Positions 16,119 to 26,212 of a DNA stretch of 39,999 nucleotides are shown one piece after another (within the stretch, counting starts at the first letter, position 1; every line of letters begins with the position of its first letter). Position numbers and translations under genes: made by a program. Below the pieces are notes generated by a model. The model saw nothing but the letters and a program-made list of their open reading frames with translations, had not been told where the DNA came from and did not search any database. This DNA comes from an uncultured Clostridia bacterium (GTDB lineage Bacteria > Bacillota > Clostridia > Lachnospirales > CAG-274). Location of the stretch: contig CATLIG010000022.1 in NCBI GenBank assembly GCA_949948985.1, forward strand, positions 1 to 39,999. The letters run 5' to 3'.

Positions 16119-18830
16119 ATGTCTGAAATCATAGCAGGTACATATGAATTAAAAAATAAAATAGGTTCCGGCGGCGGGGGAGTTGTCTATTTAGCAGAAC
16201 ATCTTCGATTGGGCAAAAAAGTAGTTTTAAAAGCTGATAAGCGTAAAATAACAACCCGCCCTGAAATATTGAGGAGAGAAGTTGACGCTTTAAAAGATTT
16301 AAAGCATACATATATACCGCAAGTGTATGACTTTTTTGTTGAAGATGAAACTGTATATACAGTTATAGATTATGTTGAAGGAGAAAGTTTAGACAAGCCT
16401 TTAAAAAGAGGTGAAAAATTTTCACAGCCGCAGGTTATAAAATGGGCTTGTGAACTTTTGGAAGCATTGTGTTATTTACATAACCCTGTTCACGGAACAC
16501 CGCCAAAGGGAATTGTTCACAGTGATATTAAACCGGCGAATATAATGTTTAAGTCTGATGGGGATATTTGTCTTATTGACTTTAATATTGCTTTGGCTTT
16601 GGGTGAAGAAAATGTTGTAGGATTGAGCGCCGGATATGCTTCACCCGAACAATATGGTCTTGATTTTTCAACAGATTCTGTATTTACGGAAAGCAGCAAG
16701 TCTAAGAAAAAATCTACTAAAAACAAAATGACAACTGTTAATGATACGGATGAAACGGTTGCTATGAAGAATATTGATGAAACGAAAACTTTAAAAATGC
16801 CGACGTCTGAACATTCTAAAAGTGGGTCAAGATATAATTCATCATTAAAAAAAATAGTAGTTCCTGATGCCCGTTCAGATATATATAGTTTAGGAGCCAC
16901 ATTGTATCATTTGTTATCAGGAAAAAGACCCCATAAAAACGCTGTGGAGGTTGAATCTCTTTCAGGTGATGACCTTTCTCCGCTGATTATAAAAATAATT
17001 ATGAAAGCAATGAATCCTAACCCTGATTTGCGTTATCAGAGTGCGGAAGAAATGTTATACGATTTTACCCATTTAAGAGAAAATGACCAAAGAACAAAAA
17101 AGAGAAGGAAAATTATTTCTGTCGCAAGCGTACTGTTTTCCTTATTTTTAGTTGGAGGTACATTTACATCATTTGTAGGATTATGCCGAATGGAAACAAC
17201 GCAGAAATCACTTGCGTTTGCGGAATATTCACAGAACGCTTTAGAGGCAGGCGATGTTGATTTGGCAATAAAATACGCCCTTGACGCACTTCCGGAAGAA
17301 AGCTTATTAAATCCTTCTTATACCGCACAGGCTAAAAAAGCTCTTGCAGATTCATTAGGAGTATATGATCTGTCTGATGGCTTTAAACCGCATAAAATAG
17401 TAGAACTTCCATCTGAAACTTTAAAAATAGCATTATCTCCTGATGGAAAAACAGGAGCAGCTGTGTACTCGTCGGCTACAACTATATTTAGCACCGAAAC
17501 AGGAGAGATTATGGCAACATTGCCGATAGTAAAATCTGCACTTTCAGACATTAAATATGTTAACGATGATGTAATTATTTATGCTGGTGAAAAAGGAATA
17601 ACCGCTTATAACATAAATACAAACAATGAAATATGGGAAGGCAAACAGGCAACACATATTGCTATATCAGCAGACGGACAGACGGTTGCGGGAATATATA
17701 GAGATGAGGATTTTGCAACAGTTTATGACATAAACGGAAATATAAAAGCGACAGTTTCTTTTAAAGGAAATAAACAACATATACTTGAAAATGACACATT
17801 CAGCGACCCTGAATATAATCTTATGACGTTAAGCGCAAATGGACAATATCTTGCTGTAAATTTTGAAAATGGCGGTTTGAGAATTTATGATATGGAAGAT
17901 TTAGAAAATGATATTGAAATATATGATAAATCAGATTTTAATCATTTTGAAGGTGGATTTTGCGGAAAGTATTTTGCGTATACCGCTTCTGATACAAAAG
18001 GAATATCAGAATTTGCGATTATAGATATTTCAGAATTGGTACAGACTGTAGGCGCTGATTTGGATTATCATATGGACATACTTGTTAATGAAAAAAATAT
18101 TTATTTATGCGATAAAAATACTATTGTATCAATAAATCCTATTACAGGAGAGCAAAAAGAAACAGCATATACAGATTCTGATATTACAGTATTCGCGAAT
18201 GATGGCGTTAATACAATAGCTGCCACTAAAAAGAATAATTTTGTTTTTTTTGATGAAATAGCAAGTAAGACAGAAGAATATAATATGGGACAAGCCGCTT
18301 GTAACTTTGTCGATATTTCAAAAAATTATGCTGTTGCGGCAGGAAATGATACACAGGTTATAAGAATACTTAAGAAAAAACAATATGAGTCGGCAAATAC
18401 ATACAGTTATGATGAAGAATATGTTCACGATGAAGCAAGAATAAATAAAGATGAATCTAAAATAATGCTTTTTAGTTACAAAGGTTTTAGAATATGCGAT
18501 ATAGATGGAAAGGTGATAAAAGATGTATTAATTCCAAACGCTGAAAAAGTTTTTGACCAACAATATATTAAAAACAGCGGTAATTTGGCAGTTATGTATA
18601 AAGATGCTTTCAGATTGTATTCAGGTGAAACAGGAGATTTACTTTATGAAGAAGAAGGCTTGAAATCAGTTTTATATACTCCTTATGGTGTGAATATTTT
18701 TAATGGAACAGATATTAAACTGATTGATTCAGACAGCGGCAAAATATTGGCATCAGGAAAAGGTAGCGGTAATTTCGGTCTTATTGCGGAATATTTGTTG
18801 ATGAAAAATTTCTTGATGGAGGAACTTTAA
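16119..18830 (+). CDS. Membrane Ser/Thr protein kinase with extracellular beta-propeller, frameshifted near the end
   Basis: 903 residues before a premature stop. Kinase domain about 8-330: glycine loop GSGGGGVVYLAEH, catalytic HSDIKPANIM (about 132-141), LIDFNIAL (DFN in place of DFG), GLSAGYASPEQYG activation segment, and a Ser/Thr-rich insert (about 188-245) with DETVAMK and ETKTLKMP motifs. One membrane helix at about 330-356 is followed by a long WD40/PQQ-like propeller outside. The reading frame is lost at a TTT run (18794-18796): adding one T restores ...AEYFVDEKFLDGG... and the same propeller to 19306. The kinase part is intact. It may sense an extracytoplasmic ligand and phosphorylate the FHA protein. 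The frameshift may be real, programmed, or a sequencing error. Confidence 0.88.
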   Translation: MSEIIAGTYELKNKIGSGGGGVVYLAEHLRLGKKVVLKADKRKITTRPEILRREVDALKDLKHTYIPQVYDFFVEDETVYTVIDYVEGESLDKPLKRGEKFSQPQVIKWACELLEALCYLHNPVHGTPPKGIVHSDIKPANIMFKSDGDICLIDFNIALALGEENVVGLSAGYASPEQYGLDFSTDSVFTESSKSKKKSTKNKMTTVNDTDETVAMKNIDETKTLKMPTSEHSKSGSRYNSSLKKIVVPDARSDIYSLGATLYHLLSGKRPHKNAVEVESLSGDDLSPLIIKIIMKAMNPNPDLRYQSAEEMLYDFTHLRENDQRTKKRRKIISVASVLFSLFLVGGTFTSFVGLCRMETTQKSLAFAEYSQNALEAGDVDLAIKYALDALPEESLLNPSYTAQAKKALADSLGVYDLSDGFKPHKIVELPSETLKIALSPDGKTGAAVYSSATTIFSTETGEIMATLPIVKSALSDIKYVNDDVIIYAGEKGITAYNINTNNEIWEGKQATHIAISADGQTVAGIYRDEDFATVYDINGNIKATVSFKGNKQHILENDTFSDPEYNLMTLSANGQYLAVNFENGGLRIYDMEDLENDIEIYDKSDFNHFEGGFCGKYFAYTASDTKGISEFAIIDISELVQTVGADLDYHMDILVNEKNIYLCDKNTIVSINPITGEQKETAYTDSDITVFANDGVNTIAATKKNNFVFFDEIASKTEEYNMGQAACNFVDISKNYAVAAGNDTQVIRILKKKQYESANTYSYDEEYVHDEARINKDESKIMLFSYKGFRICDIDGKVIKDVLIPNAEKVFDQQYIKNSGNLAVMYKDAFRLYSGETGDLLYEEEGLKSVLYTPYGVNIFNGTDIKLIDSDSGKILASGKGSGNFGLIAEYLLMKNFLMEEL

Positions 18831-19306
18831 TAGGTGCAGGAAAAATTAAAGAAGACTATTATTTTGCTGTTTTAAAAGACGAAATATGCATAATTTATGA
18901 CGGAAAAGGAGAAAAATTATTTGAAGTTTCGGCAGAGAAACAAAGCGAAACATTTTTTATTGATACGAAAGTAATTATATCTCCTTTGCATGGTACTCCT
19001 GCGGTTTACAGTCTTGAAACAGGGCAAAAAATTACTGACTTAGAAAAAGACGCTTATTTAACATATGTAACAGAACTTAATGATTATATAATCGGAGAAT
19101 ATTATTTATCAGTATCAGATGAAAGATACGGTATTTTAATGGATAAAAACACATTTGAAACATTGGCATATTTACCTGATTTGACAGACATAGATATTAA
19201 CAAGAATGAGTTGATTTTTGATTTCCATAAGGGGACACTGCGCAGGTCGCGCATTTATCCTATAAATGAATTAATTAATATTGCAAAAGAAGGTGATATG
19301 GACTAA
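18782..19306 (+). pseudogene. Detached C-terminal propeller segment of the kinase
   Basis: In the -1 frame relative to 16119, an open stretch reads GIFVDEKFLDGGTLIGAG... through DEICIIYDGKGEKL to a stop at 19306. It has no start codon with a ribosome-binding site near the break. Content (repeated blades such as TPAVYSLETGQKITDL) continues the propeller, and an intact gene would encode about 1062 residues. Confidence 0.8.
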
Positions 19307-19389
19307 AGTGGGAAAATCTTATCAATAGGGAGGAATGCTTAAAAAATTATAATTAAATTATAACAATTTTATAAGGGAGGCGATTTTTA

Positions 19390-22300
19390 GTGAAAAATCG
19401 TTTAAAAAAAATATTAGCGGGTTTATTGTCACTAATATTGCTGATGACTTCCGTAAATATTGTTTTGGCAGATACAGAAACAGTGGAAGAAAATGTTGAG
19501 GATTCTTATGATTTGTCTGTATCAGAAGAAGAAAATGATGATACTTCACAATTATCTTTGGAAGAAGAAAATGATGATGATTCTGTAAGTCTTATTGAGT
19601 CTGAAAACAATAAAGAAGAAAACGATACTGACTTGGAATCTTTAACGCCTTCTGAAAAATCCGAAACAGACAATGAAGTATCTTACTCAGAAAATAGCGA
19701 TATTGATTTAGCATCGTTGTTCCCGCTGCCGGAGGTTAAAGCAAATGTTGATTTAACTTGCTTTTTGCCGAAAGAACTTGAAAATATTAAGGTATCTGAA
19801 ATATTATCAAGAATGGTCAACCCTGAAACATCTGAAACTATAAAAGTTGATAAAGATGCCGTTACTGTTTGGCATTATGAGGATAAAGACCAGTATATAA
19901 AAAAAGGTATGAATGATACTGTTAATTTAGATGAACTCGTCAGCAGTTATAGAATTGAGATTGTGGCAAATTCAGGAAATCAGCTTAACGCAGAGCCTTC
20001 AAGTACCAGATATATATTAAGTGTATCTAAAAATTATTCAAATGATTGCTTTATATATAATTGGTATAAGCAAGACAGTGACAAAAACAGGGAATATCTT
20101 TCTGATTATTCTGGTGAGAGAAAAAATAGCGTTGGTCTTCCATATAATTATAGCGCTGAGAATAATTATTATTTAAATTTGACTTTAAATAAAGATTATA
20201 AAGATCTAAACATAAAAATTTATGAAGGTGAATATACTGACGCAAGCGAAGCCACAGCAAGTGGAAAAGAGATAACAGGGCAGATATTTAACGTTTCCGA
20301 TATGGAAGGAAAAGCTGATACCGGTTATAAAGTAAACTGTAAAAATACAAATTCAGGAGAAAAACAAGTAATTACCGTTGTCTTTGAAAGAAACGGACAG
20401 GTTGTTGATTTAAAAAATATCTCTTTGAATTTGTATAGAAGTACAGTCTACAATCCTTATTCTGTCAGATTATATGAAGAAAATACAAATACATTAATTA
20501 ACAATTCATCATCAAGCAAAAAGAAATATTGTGTTACACATAAATTGTTTGCTGATGATGAAGGAAATGATGCAACTGAACATAATTACATTAATGTAGA
20601 TAATTATATATGTTCTCAAAAATATAATAAGGATAATGACTATTTGTTAAAGCTATATGAGGGTTGGGTTTCTTCTTCTGATAATTATGATTCTGATATA
20701 ATAAAAGCTTATGTTTATGATGGTTATTATAATAGTACCGCAGAAGCTGAATCTTCCGGCAAAGATATTACAACAAAAGTAATTGGGAAAGACTGTGAAG
20801 GCTATAAAGCGAAATGGCTGCAAAATGAGGATGTCAAATTTTTGACTATGGTATTCAAAAATGATAAAGATGAAGTTTTGGATATCATATGTATGGTCTT
20901 AAGCTTCAATTTGGAAAATGATTTTAGTAATACTTACAGACTATATGACAGTAATGGACAAACTATTCAAATGGAATGGGAAAATTCTTTTTCTGATGAA
21001 AAAGCAAAACAACTGACATTTAAAATACACAAATCATATTATAGTAAAGATGATAATTATTATCTTAATTTACAGAATAATGATGGTGTTGATGTGAGCT
21101 TATGTGAGGGTACTTACAAAACAGTTGATGAAATTAAAGCAGTTCAGAAACTTCCTTTAGAGGATATTCCTCAAACATCAGAGAAAGGCTATAAAGCAAA
21201 ATGGACAAGTTTTTACAGCGGAAAAGAATTTACTTTGGTTTATGAGAAAAACGAGGAAATTGTCAGTTTTGAAAGTTTAAAAATCGTTGTTTCTGAAGGT
21301 GATGATGACCTTAACGATAACATTGATTCTTGTGCTTTATATTATAAAGCTCAAGAAAAGGATAGTTATGATATGGAAAAAGCCTATAATTATTCTTGGA
21401 CAACTAAGTTTAATTATAACCAAATAAGTAAGTCTTATTATAATGAGAATGATTATTATTATTTTTGTATGCATTATAATAATGAATATAAAAATTATTG
21501 GTGGAATTCTGTACCTATAAGCAATGATATTGAAAGATATGTTTATGAGGGTACTTATAAAACCGATGAAGAACTTAAAACCGCTAAAAAACTTGAGTTA
21601 AAAGAAATTCCTGGTAAGACATTACAAGGCTATGAAGTAAAAGCTTCAGAACTTGAAAAAGGAAAAGAACTTACAATAGCGTATGTAAAAGGAAAAGGTG
21701 AGAATGAAAATATTGTTAAAATAGAAAATAAATCTATCTGTATCAATATAAAAGATGATCTTTCCTCTTATTATACTTTATACAATTCAGAAGCTGAGCG
21801 GCTTTGTGATGGAAAAACTGAAGTTGTTACAGAAAAGACGGAAGAAATAGGTTTAGAAGAATCAACTTCCATTCCCGTCAAACAGCTTAAATTTAACTTA
21901 GGTGAGTCTATATATGATAAAGAAGCTTTTTATTATTTTGCGGTAAATGGAAGCGGCTCTATGAGTAAAGATGTTACTGTAAACGTTTATGAAGGCTCTT
22001 ACAAAACGCCAGAAGAATTTGAAGCTGCACAAGAAACAGCAAAGGAGTTAAAAAAAGAATTAATATCATCAGATTCATCAATAGAAGGCTGTAAAGACAA
22101 ATGGGCTGGTTTTGAAAACGGCAAAGAAATTACCATAGTCTACAAAAAAGGTAGCAATGTGCTTAAAACAGATCCTCTCACATTGATTGTCAGTAATTAT
22201 GAAGATATTAATAGTTCTTATTATTTATATGATGAAAATAAAACTTCTTACAGCGGCTTTGTAACTTCTGAAAATGAGTCGGGGGATACAACTGATTCCG

Positions 22301-25300
22301 CAAATAAAATTAATAAGCTTAATTTCTCAATAGGTTCATCCATATGTGATAAAGAAGCTAAGTACTATTTTTATATATATGACAGAAGTGGAAATGTCGA
22401 TATAAATGTTTATGAGGGAACACATAAAAATTCTGAAGAACTTAAAATCGCTAAAAAACTTGATAAAGTAAGTTTTCCTGATTCGGAAAATGTGGATTAT
22501 TATAAAGACAAATGGGCAAGTTTTGATAATGGTAAAGAACTTACTGTGGTTTATACAAAAAAAGGTAAGGAAGATATTCTGAAAAAGGAAAATATTCTTA
22601 AAATTGAAAATCTTACGCTTATTGTCAATATTAATAATGACCTTAAAACGGATAGTTGTTATTTATATGACGAATCATATAAGAATATCAGCAGAACTAA
22701 TGGAAGCGGGTACTTCTATTCTGATGATGAGGGAGTTAAAACAGCTGAATTTTCAATAAAACCTTCAGAGTATAATAAAAATAATAATTATTATTTAAAG
22801 TTAAATCGTACTCAAATAAGTAATGATATTACAATAAGTGTCTATGACGGCTGTTATAAAACCGCTGAAGAACTTAAGCCGGAAAATAAGCTTGAGTCTG
22901 AAAAGGTAGATTCAGAATACGCTTACAAAGCAAAATGGCTGGGATTTCCAAATGGAAAGCAGTTTACGGTGGTTTATGAAAGAAGTGGCAAGGCTGTTCA
23001 GTTGGAAAACTTATCACTTATCATAAATGCCCAAACAGGTAAAATCACAGGTGATGAATATTTAAAATATTCTTATGGTGAAAAGACAGAAGAAATTATA
23101 AATAACAGAATAACTGAAATAACCTATGATTTAGCTGATAAAGATTATTCTATAGAAGATAGTTATAATCTTATTATGAAGTATGAAAAAGCTGAAAAAT
23201 ACAGCCACCCTTATGATGATAAAGACAGCTATGACATTTCAATTGATAAAGTTGTTAAAGGCTTTTATGATTCAGCAGAAGCAGCCGCTAATTCCCCTAA
23301 CATACGAGATGAGTTGTTTGACTCAGAAAAAGGCTATAATTCATCTTATAATGGAGAAGGAACTGAATTTACGATAATTTATTGTGATAACAGAATTGAT
23401 AAATTCAGAGTTAAAGTCACTAATACAAAAGAGGAAGAATATTATAAAGAATTGATAGAAAAATATTTTCCTCTCCCTATAAGCATTGATGGAGCGAAAG
23501 ATAAATTCTTTAGAGTTGAAAAGTTAAAGAAAAGTGGCTCCGAAGAAACCCTTGATGCTTATATGATTCCATATAAGCACGATACTTATTATAATCATAT
23601 GTATCAGACATTTTTTGTAAATGATACGGACGCTGATTTATCAAAGTTAGTTCCTAATGTTTTTATAAGTAAATATACGACTTTATATGACGCTAATGAC
23701 AATATTATAGAAACCGTTAAGGAACAGGAAGAACAGGATTTGCCCGAGCAGAATTTTACAAACAATAATATTCAATATATTGTAAAAGCGGGAGACGTTA
23801 AATATGGACAGAGGAATTATTTCATTAACGTTGTAAAAAAACAAAAAGGAGCAAAACTTTTTGTGAACGGACCTGATGAAAGGCAAATATTATTTGGACT
23901 TCCTAAAACTGAGGAAATTGGATATGAGGACTATCACGATATTTTTATAGCCAATATAGGAGATGAGCCTCTTAAAAATATTAAGGTGACTTTAGAAAAT
24001 CCTCAGAATGTTAAACTTGATGACTATTGGACTATAGGCAATAATGGAAACGACACTCTTTCCGCCTTTGTGGCAACTTCCGCATCCGCCATAAATATAA
24101 ATAGTAATGATGCGGAATTGTTTAATGTCGGAAAAATAAGAATTATTCCAAATGGCGAAGGTTCAGTCAGCGGCACAATAAGAGTTTCGGCTGATGGTCA
24201 GGAAGATAAACTTATTAAATTAGTGCCTCCGAAAACTCCTGAAATAATAACTGAAAGAATACCGGCGGAAGAACAAAGTTTAGGTCCTGTAAAATACGCT
24301 CTTTTTTCAGGAATAATCAGAACAAACAATATATATGAAAATGTTGATGTTCATTTTAAAGCTATAAGTGGTCTTCCAGAAGGTCTTGATATTCTTGATA
24401 ACGGAGAAATATTCGGAGTTCCAAAAGAAGCTGGAGAATTTAAAGTCATCGTAGAAGTTAGTTATGATTACAAAGGTTTTGAAAGTCAGCAAAAAGAAAT
24501 TACTATTGTAGTTGCTGAAAACACCGATGACAATATAGAAGCTATAGAAAAGGAATTTCGCGACTCAATGATAGCTATATATCTTGGTGGTGAAAATAAA
24601 ACCATAGATGTCAGCAATATTACTGAAGACTTAATTTTGGAATTTGGTGGGGACAATTTTTTCATTCCTCCCGAATATTTAGAATCTGAAGGCATTGAAT
24701 TTGGCGTATGGATTGATGGTGAAAAAATACCCGAAGATCAATATACGGCTAAAGAAGGCAGTATGAAGATTACCCTCGCTAATCAGACAATTACAAATAG
24801 ATACAATGGTAATCACACAATTACCGCGGGTTATCATAGAAAAAGTGAAAGAAGTATACAAAGAACAGCACAAAACTTTAAAACAACCGGCGGAAAAGAC
24901 AAACCATCTGGCGGAGATAAACCGTCAGGTGGTAATAAACCATCAGGTGGTTCCAGCAGTTCTGGTGGAGGAAGCAGTAAACGTCCTTCATCAGGAGGCG
25001 GAAGTTCAAATTCAAAATCTCCTATAGTTTTGTTTGATTCAAATGGTGGTTCGGAAGTAGACACAACAGTTGTTAAGGATAATAAAATATATTGGCTTGC
25101 AACACCGAAAAAAGCTGGGTATGAATTTGAGGGCTGGTATACAGACGCTGCTCTTACAAAACTTTTTGATAAGGATACGGCAAAAATAACATCAAATATA
25201 AAACTTTATGCTAAATGGGAACCTGTTCAATGTAAAGTCTGGTTCAACACAAACGGAGGAAGTGAGGTAGAATCAATAGAAATACAAGGAGATACTGCAA

Positions 25301-26010
25301 TTTCTGAAATCCCTGCAACTGAGAAATCAGGTTATAAATTTGCAGGTTGGTATATTGATGAAGCATTAACAAAACCATTTGATATAAACAGTAAAATAAT
25401 ATCAAATATGACGCTTTACGCTAAATGGGATTTGATTATTCCTGATGAAGCACCAGAAAACGCAAGTGGATTTACAGATATTATTTCAAGTGCTTGGTAT
25501 TATGATGATGTTAATTGGGCATATAAGGAAAATTTAATGGTTGGTTATAATAATACTGTATTTGCTCCAAATAATTTGATGACAGCAAGTAATGCCGCTG
25601 TTGTTTTCTCAAAATTATCCGGAGATGATTTAAGTCAATACAATAACAGTACACCTGTTAAAGGTATTGAAGAAAATGAGTGGTATACACCATATTTGAA
25701 GTGGGCGAACAGTATAGGCATTATCAGTAGCGGAGAATTTGCTCATAATTCTGAAATTTCTCGTGAAAATATGGCTGTTATGATTGTTAAATTCCTTAAC
25801 TATATTAATGCGGAAGTAGATACTACAGGTTCGGATATAATATTTGAGGATAATGAAATTATTTCTGATGAGGCAAAAAATGCTGTACAAGCATTATTCC
25901 GACTTGGAATACTTGCTGGACGTGGAAATAATGTAATTGACCCCAAAAGTTATATAACTCGCGCTGAATTTTCAGCATTAGTACACAGAATGAAAATGCT
26001 GAACAAATAA
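19390..26010 (+). CDS. Giant repeat-containing SLH surface protein
   Basis: 2206 residues, GTG start 9 bp after AGGGAGG. Signal peptide MKNRLKKILAGLLSLILLMTS followed by VNIVLA; then an acidic Ser/Glu/Asp-rich region to about 110. About eight degenerate repeats of some 140 residues (277-1310), each with a Y-E/D-G-x-Y-K-T-x-E-E core, a GYKAKW-like and a GKEFTxVYxK strand. A He_PIG-like Ig segment lies at about 1617-1715, an X2-like segment at about 1724-1817, and a Gly/Ser/Pro linker at about 1832-1875. Two InlB-type beta-grasp repeats (FDSNGGSEVD...GWYTD...LYAKWE; about 1877-2015) precede three SLH domains (about 2022-2206) that bind cell-wall polymers. It is probably an adhesin or pilus-linked scaffold, last gene of the operon. 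Confidence 0.9.
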   Translation: MKNRLKKILAGLLSLILLMTSVNIVLADTETVEENVEDSYDLSVSEEENDDTSQLSLEEENDDDSVSLIESENNKEENDTDLESLTPSEKSETDNEVSYSENSDIDLASLFPLPEVKANVDLTCFLPKELENIKVSEILSRMVNPETSETIKVDKDAVTVWHYEDKDQYIKKGMNDTVNLDELVSSYRIEIVANSGNQLNAEPSSTRYILSVSKNYSNDCFIYNWYKQDSDKNREYLSDYSGERKNSVGLPYNYSAENNYYLNLTLNKDYKDLNIKIYEGEYTDASEATASGKEITGQIFNVSDMEGKADTGYKVNCKNTNSGEKQVITVVFERNGQVVDLKNISLNLYRSTVYNPYSVRLYEENTNTLINNSSSSKKKYCVTHKLFADDEGNDATEHNYINVDNYICSQKYNKDNDYLLKLYEGWVSSSDNYDSDIIKAYVYDGYYNSTAEAESSGKDITTKVIGKDCEGYKAKWLQNEDVKFLTMVFKNDKDEVLDIICMVLSFNLENDFSNTYRLYDSNGQTIQMEWENSFSDEKAKQLTFKIHKSYYSKDDNYYLNLQNNDGVDVSLCEGTYKTVDEIKAVQKLPLEDIPQTSEKGYKAKWTSFYSGKEFTLVYEKNEEIVSFESLKIVVSEGDDDLNDNIDSCALYYKAQEKDSYDMEKAYNYSWTTKFNYNQISKSYYNENDYYYFCMHYNNEYKNYWWNSVPISNDIERYVYEGTYKTDEELKTAKKLELKEIPGKTLQGYEVKASELEKGKELTIAYVKGKGENENIVKIENKSICINIKDDLSSYYTLYNSEAERLCDGKTEVVTEKTEEIGLEESTSIPVKQLKFNLGESIYDKEAFYYFAVNGSGSMSKDVTVNVYEGSYKTPEEFEAAQETAKELKKELISSDSSIEGCKDKWAGFENGKEITIVYKKGSNVLKTDPLTLIVSNYEDINSSYYLYDENKTSYSGFVTSENESGDTTDSANKINKLNFSIGSSICDKEAKYYFYIYDRSGNVDINVYEGTHKNSEELKIAKKLDKVSFPDSENVDYYKDKWASFDNGKELTVVYTKKGKEDILKKENILKIENLTLIVNINNDLKTDSCYLYDESYKNISRTNGSGYFYSDDEGVKTAEFSIKPSEYNKNNNYYLKLNRTQISNDITISVYDGCYKTAEELKPENKLESEKVDSEYAYKAKWLGFPNGKQFTVVYERSGKAVQLENLSLIINAQTGKITGDEYLKYSYGEKTEEIINNRITEITYDLADKDYSIEDSYNLIMKYEKAEKYSHPYDDKDSYDISIDKVVKGFYDSAEAAANSPNIRDELFDSEKGYNSSYNGEGTEFTIIYCDNRIDKFRVKVTNTKEEEYYKELIEKYFPLPISIDGAKDKFFRVEKLKKSGSEETLDAYMIPYKHDTYYNHMYQTFFVNDTDADLSKLVPNVFISKYTTLYDANDNIIETVKEQEEQDLPEQNFTNNNIQYIVKAGDVKYGQRNYFINVVKKQKGAKLFVNGPDERQILFGLPKTEEIGYEDYHDIFIANIGDEPLKNIKVTLENPQNVKLDDYWTIGNNGNDTLSAFVATSASAININSNDAELFNVGKIRIIPNGEGSVSGTIRVSADGQEDKLIKLVPPKTPEIITERIPAEEQSLGPVKYALFSGIIRTNNIYENVDVHFKAISGLPEGLDILDNGEIFGVPKEAGEFKVIVEVSYDYKGFESQQKEITIVVAENTDDNIEAIEKEFRDSMIAIYLGGENKTIDVSNITEDLILEFGGDNFFIPPEYLESEGIEFGVWIDGEKIPEDQYTAKEGSMKITLANQTITNRYNGNHTITAGYHRKSERSIQRTAQNFKTTGGKDKPSGGDKPSGGNKPSGGSSSSGGGSSKRPSSGGGSSNSKSPIVLFDSNGGSEVDTTVVKDNKIYWLATPKKAGYEFEGWYTDAALTKLFDKDTAKITSNIKLYAKWEPVQCKVWFNTNGGSEVESIEIQGDTAISEIPATEKSGYKFAGWYIDEALTKPFDINSKIISNMTLYAKWDLIIPDEAPENASGFTDIISSAWYYDDVNWAYKENLMVGYNNTVFAPNNLMTASNAAVVFSKLSGDDLSQYNNSTPVKGIEENEWYTPYLKWANSIGIISSGEFAHNSEISRENMAVMIVKFLNYINAEVDTTGSDIIFEDNEIISDEAKNAVQALFRLGILAGRGNNVIDPKSYITRAEFSALVHRMKMLNK
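20221..23400 (+). repeat. About eight tandem coding repeats of 390-495 bp
   Basis: Repeat cores start near 20221, 20716, 21105, 21543, 21990, 22411, 22843 and 23263. Protein identity between units is moderate (for example YEGTYKTDEELKTAKKLE and YDGCYKTAEELKPENKLE), so the array is old rather than freshly expanded. Confidence 0.75.
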
Positions 26011-26060
26011 TGTAAAGTAAATACCAGTTTTTTCTTTGATTGTAGTAAGTAATTAATTTT

Positions 26061-26141
26061 AATACAGCAATTCCTATAAATAAAGTATATAGTAAAATTT
26101 TAAGTAAACTAATCTTTATTTTTAGCAGGAATTGCTGTATT
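26061..26141. terminator. Long inverted repeat between convergent genes
   Basis: AATACAGCAATTCCT (26061-26075) pairs perfectly with AGGAATTGCTGTATT (26127-26141) around a 51-nt AT-rich loop. It lies in the 202-bp gap between the end of the Tad block and the end of the minus-strand NTPase gene, and could end transcription from both sides. The long loop is unusual for an intrinsic terminator. Confidence 0.5.
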
Positions 26142-26212
26142 ATTTATATGTATTTGGTAATTATATTTTGTTTAATTATAGAAGTTGTTAATTACGATAT
26201 TAGGGTAGGGTA

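Noticed and set aside
20221..23400. CRISPR-like or recent tandem DNA array
   Set aside because: Units differ in length and sequence and are in frame within one gene; they are old protein repeats.
24834..25064. Minus-strand Pro/Leu-rich ORF
   Set aside because: Antisense of the Gly/Ser/Pro linker of the giant surface protein; composition is a by-product of that repeat.
26061..26141. Miniature inverted-repeat transposable element
   Set aside because: No flanking target duplication or second copy is seen; position between convergent genes suits a terminator better.
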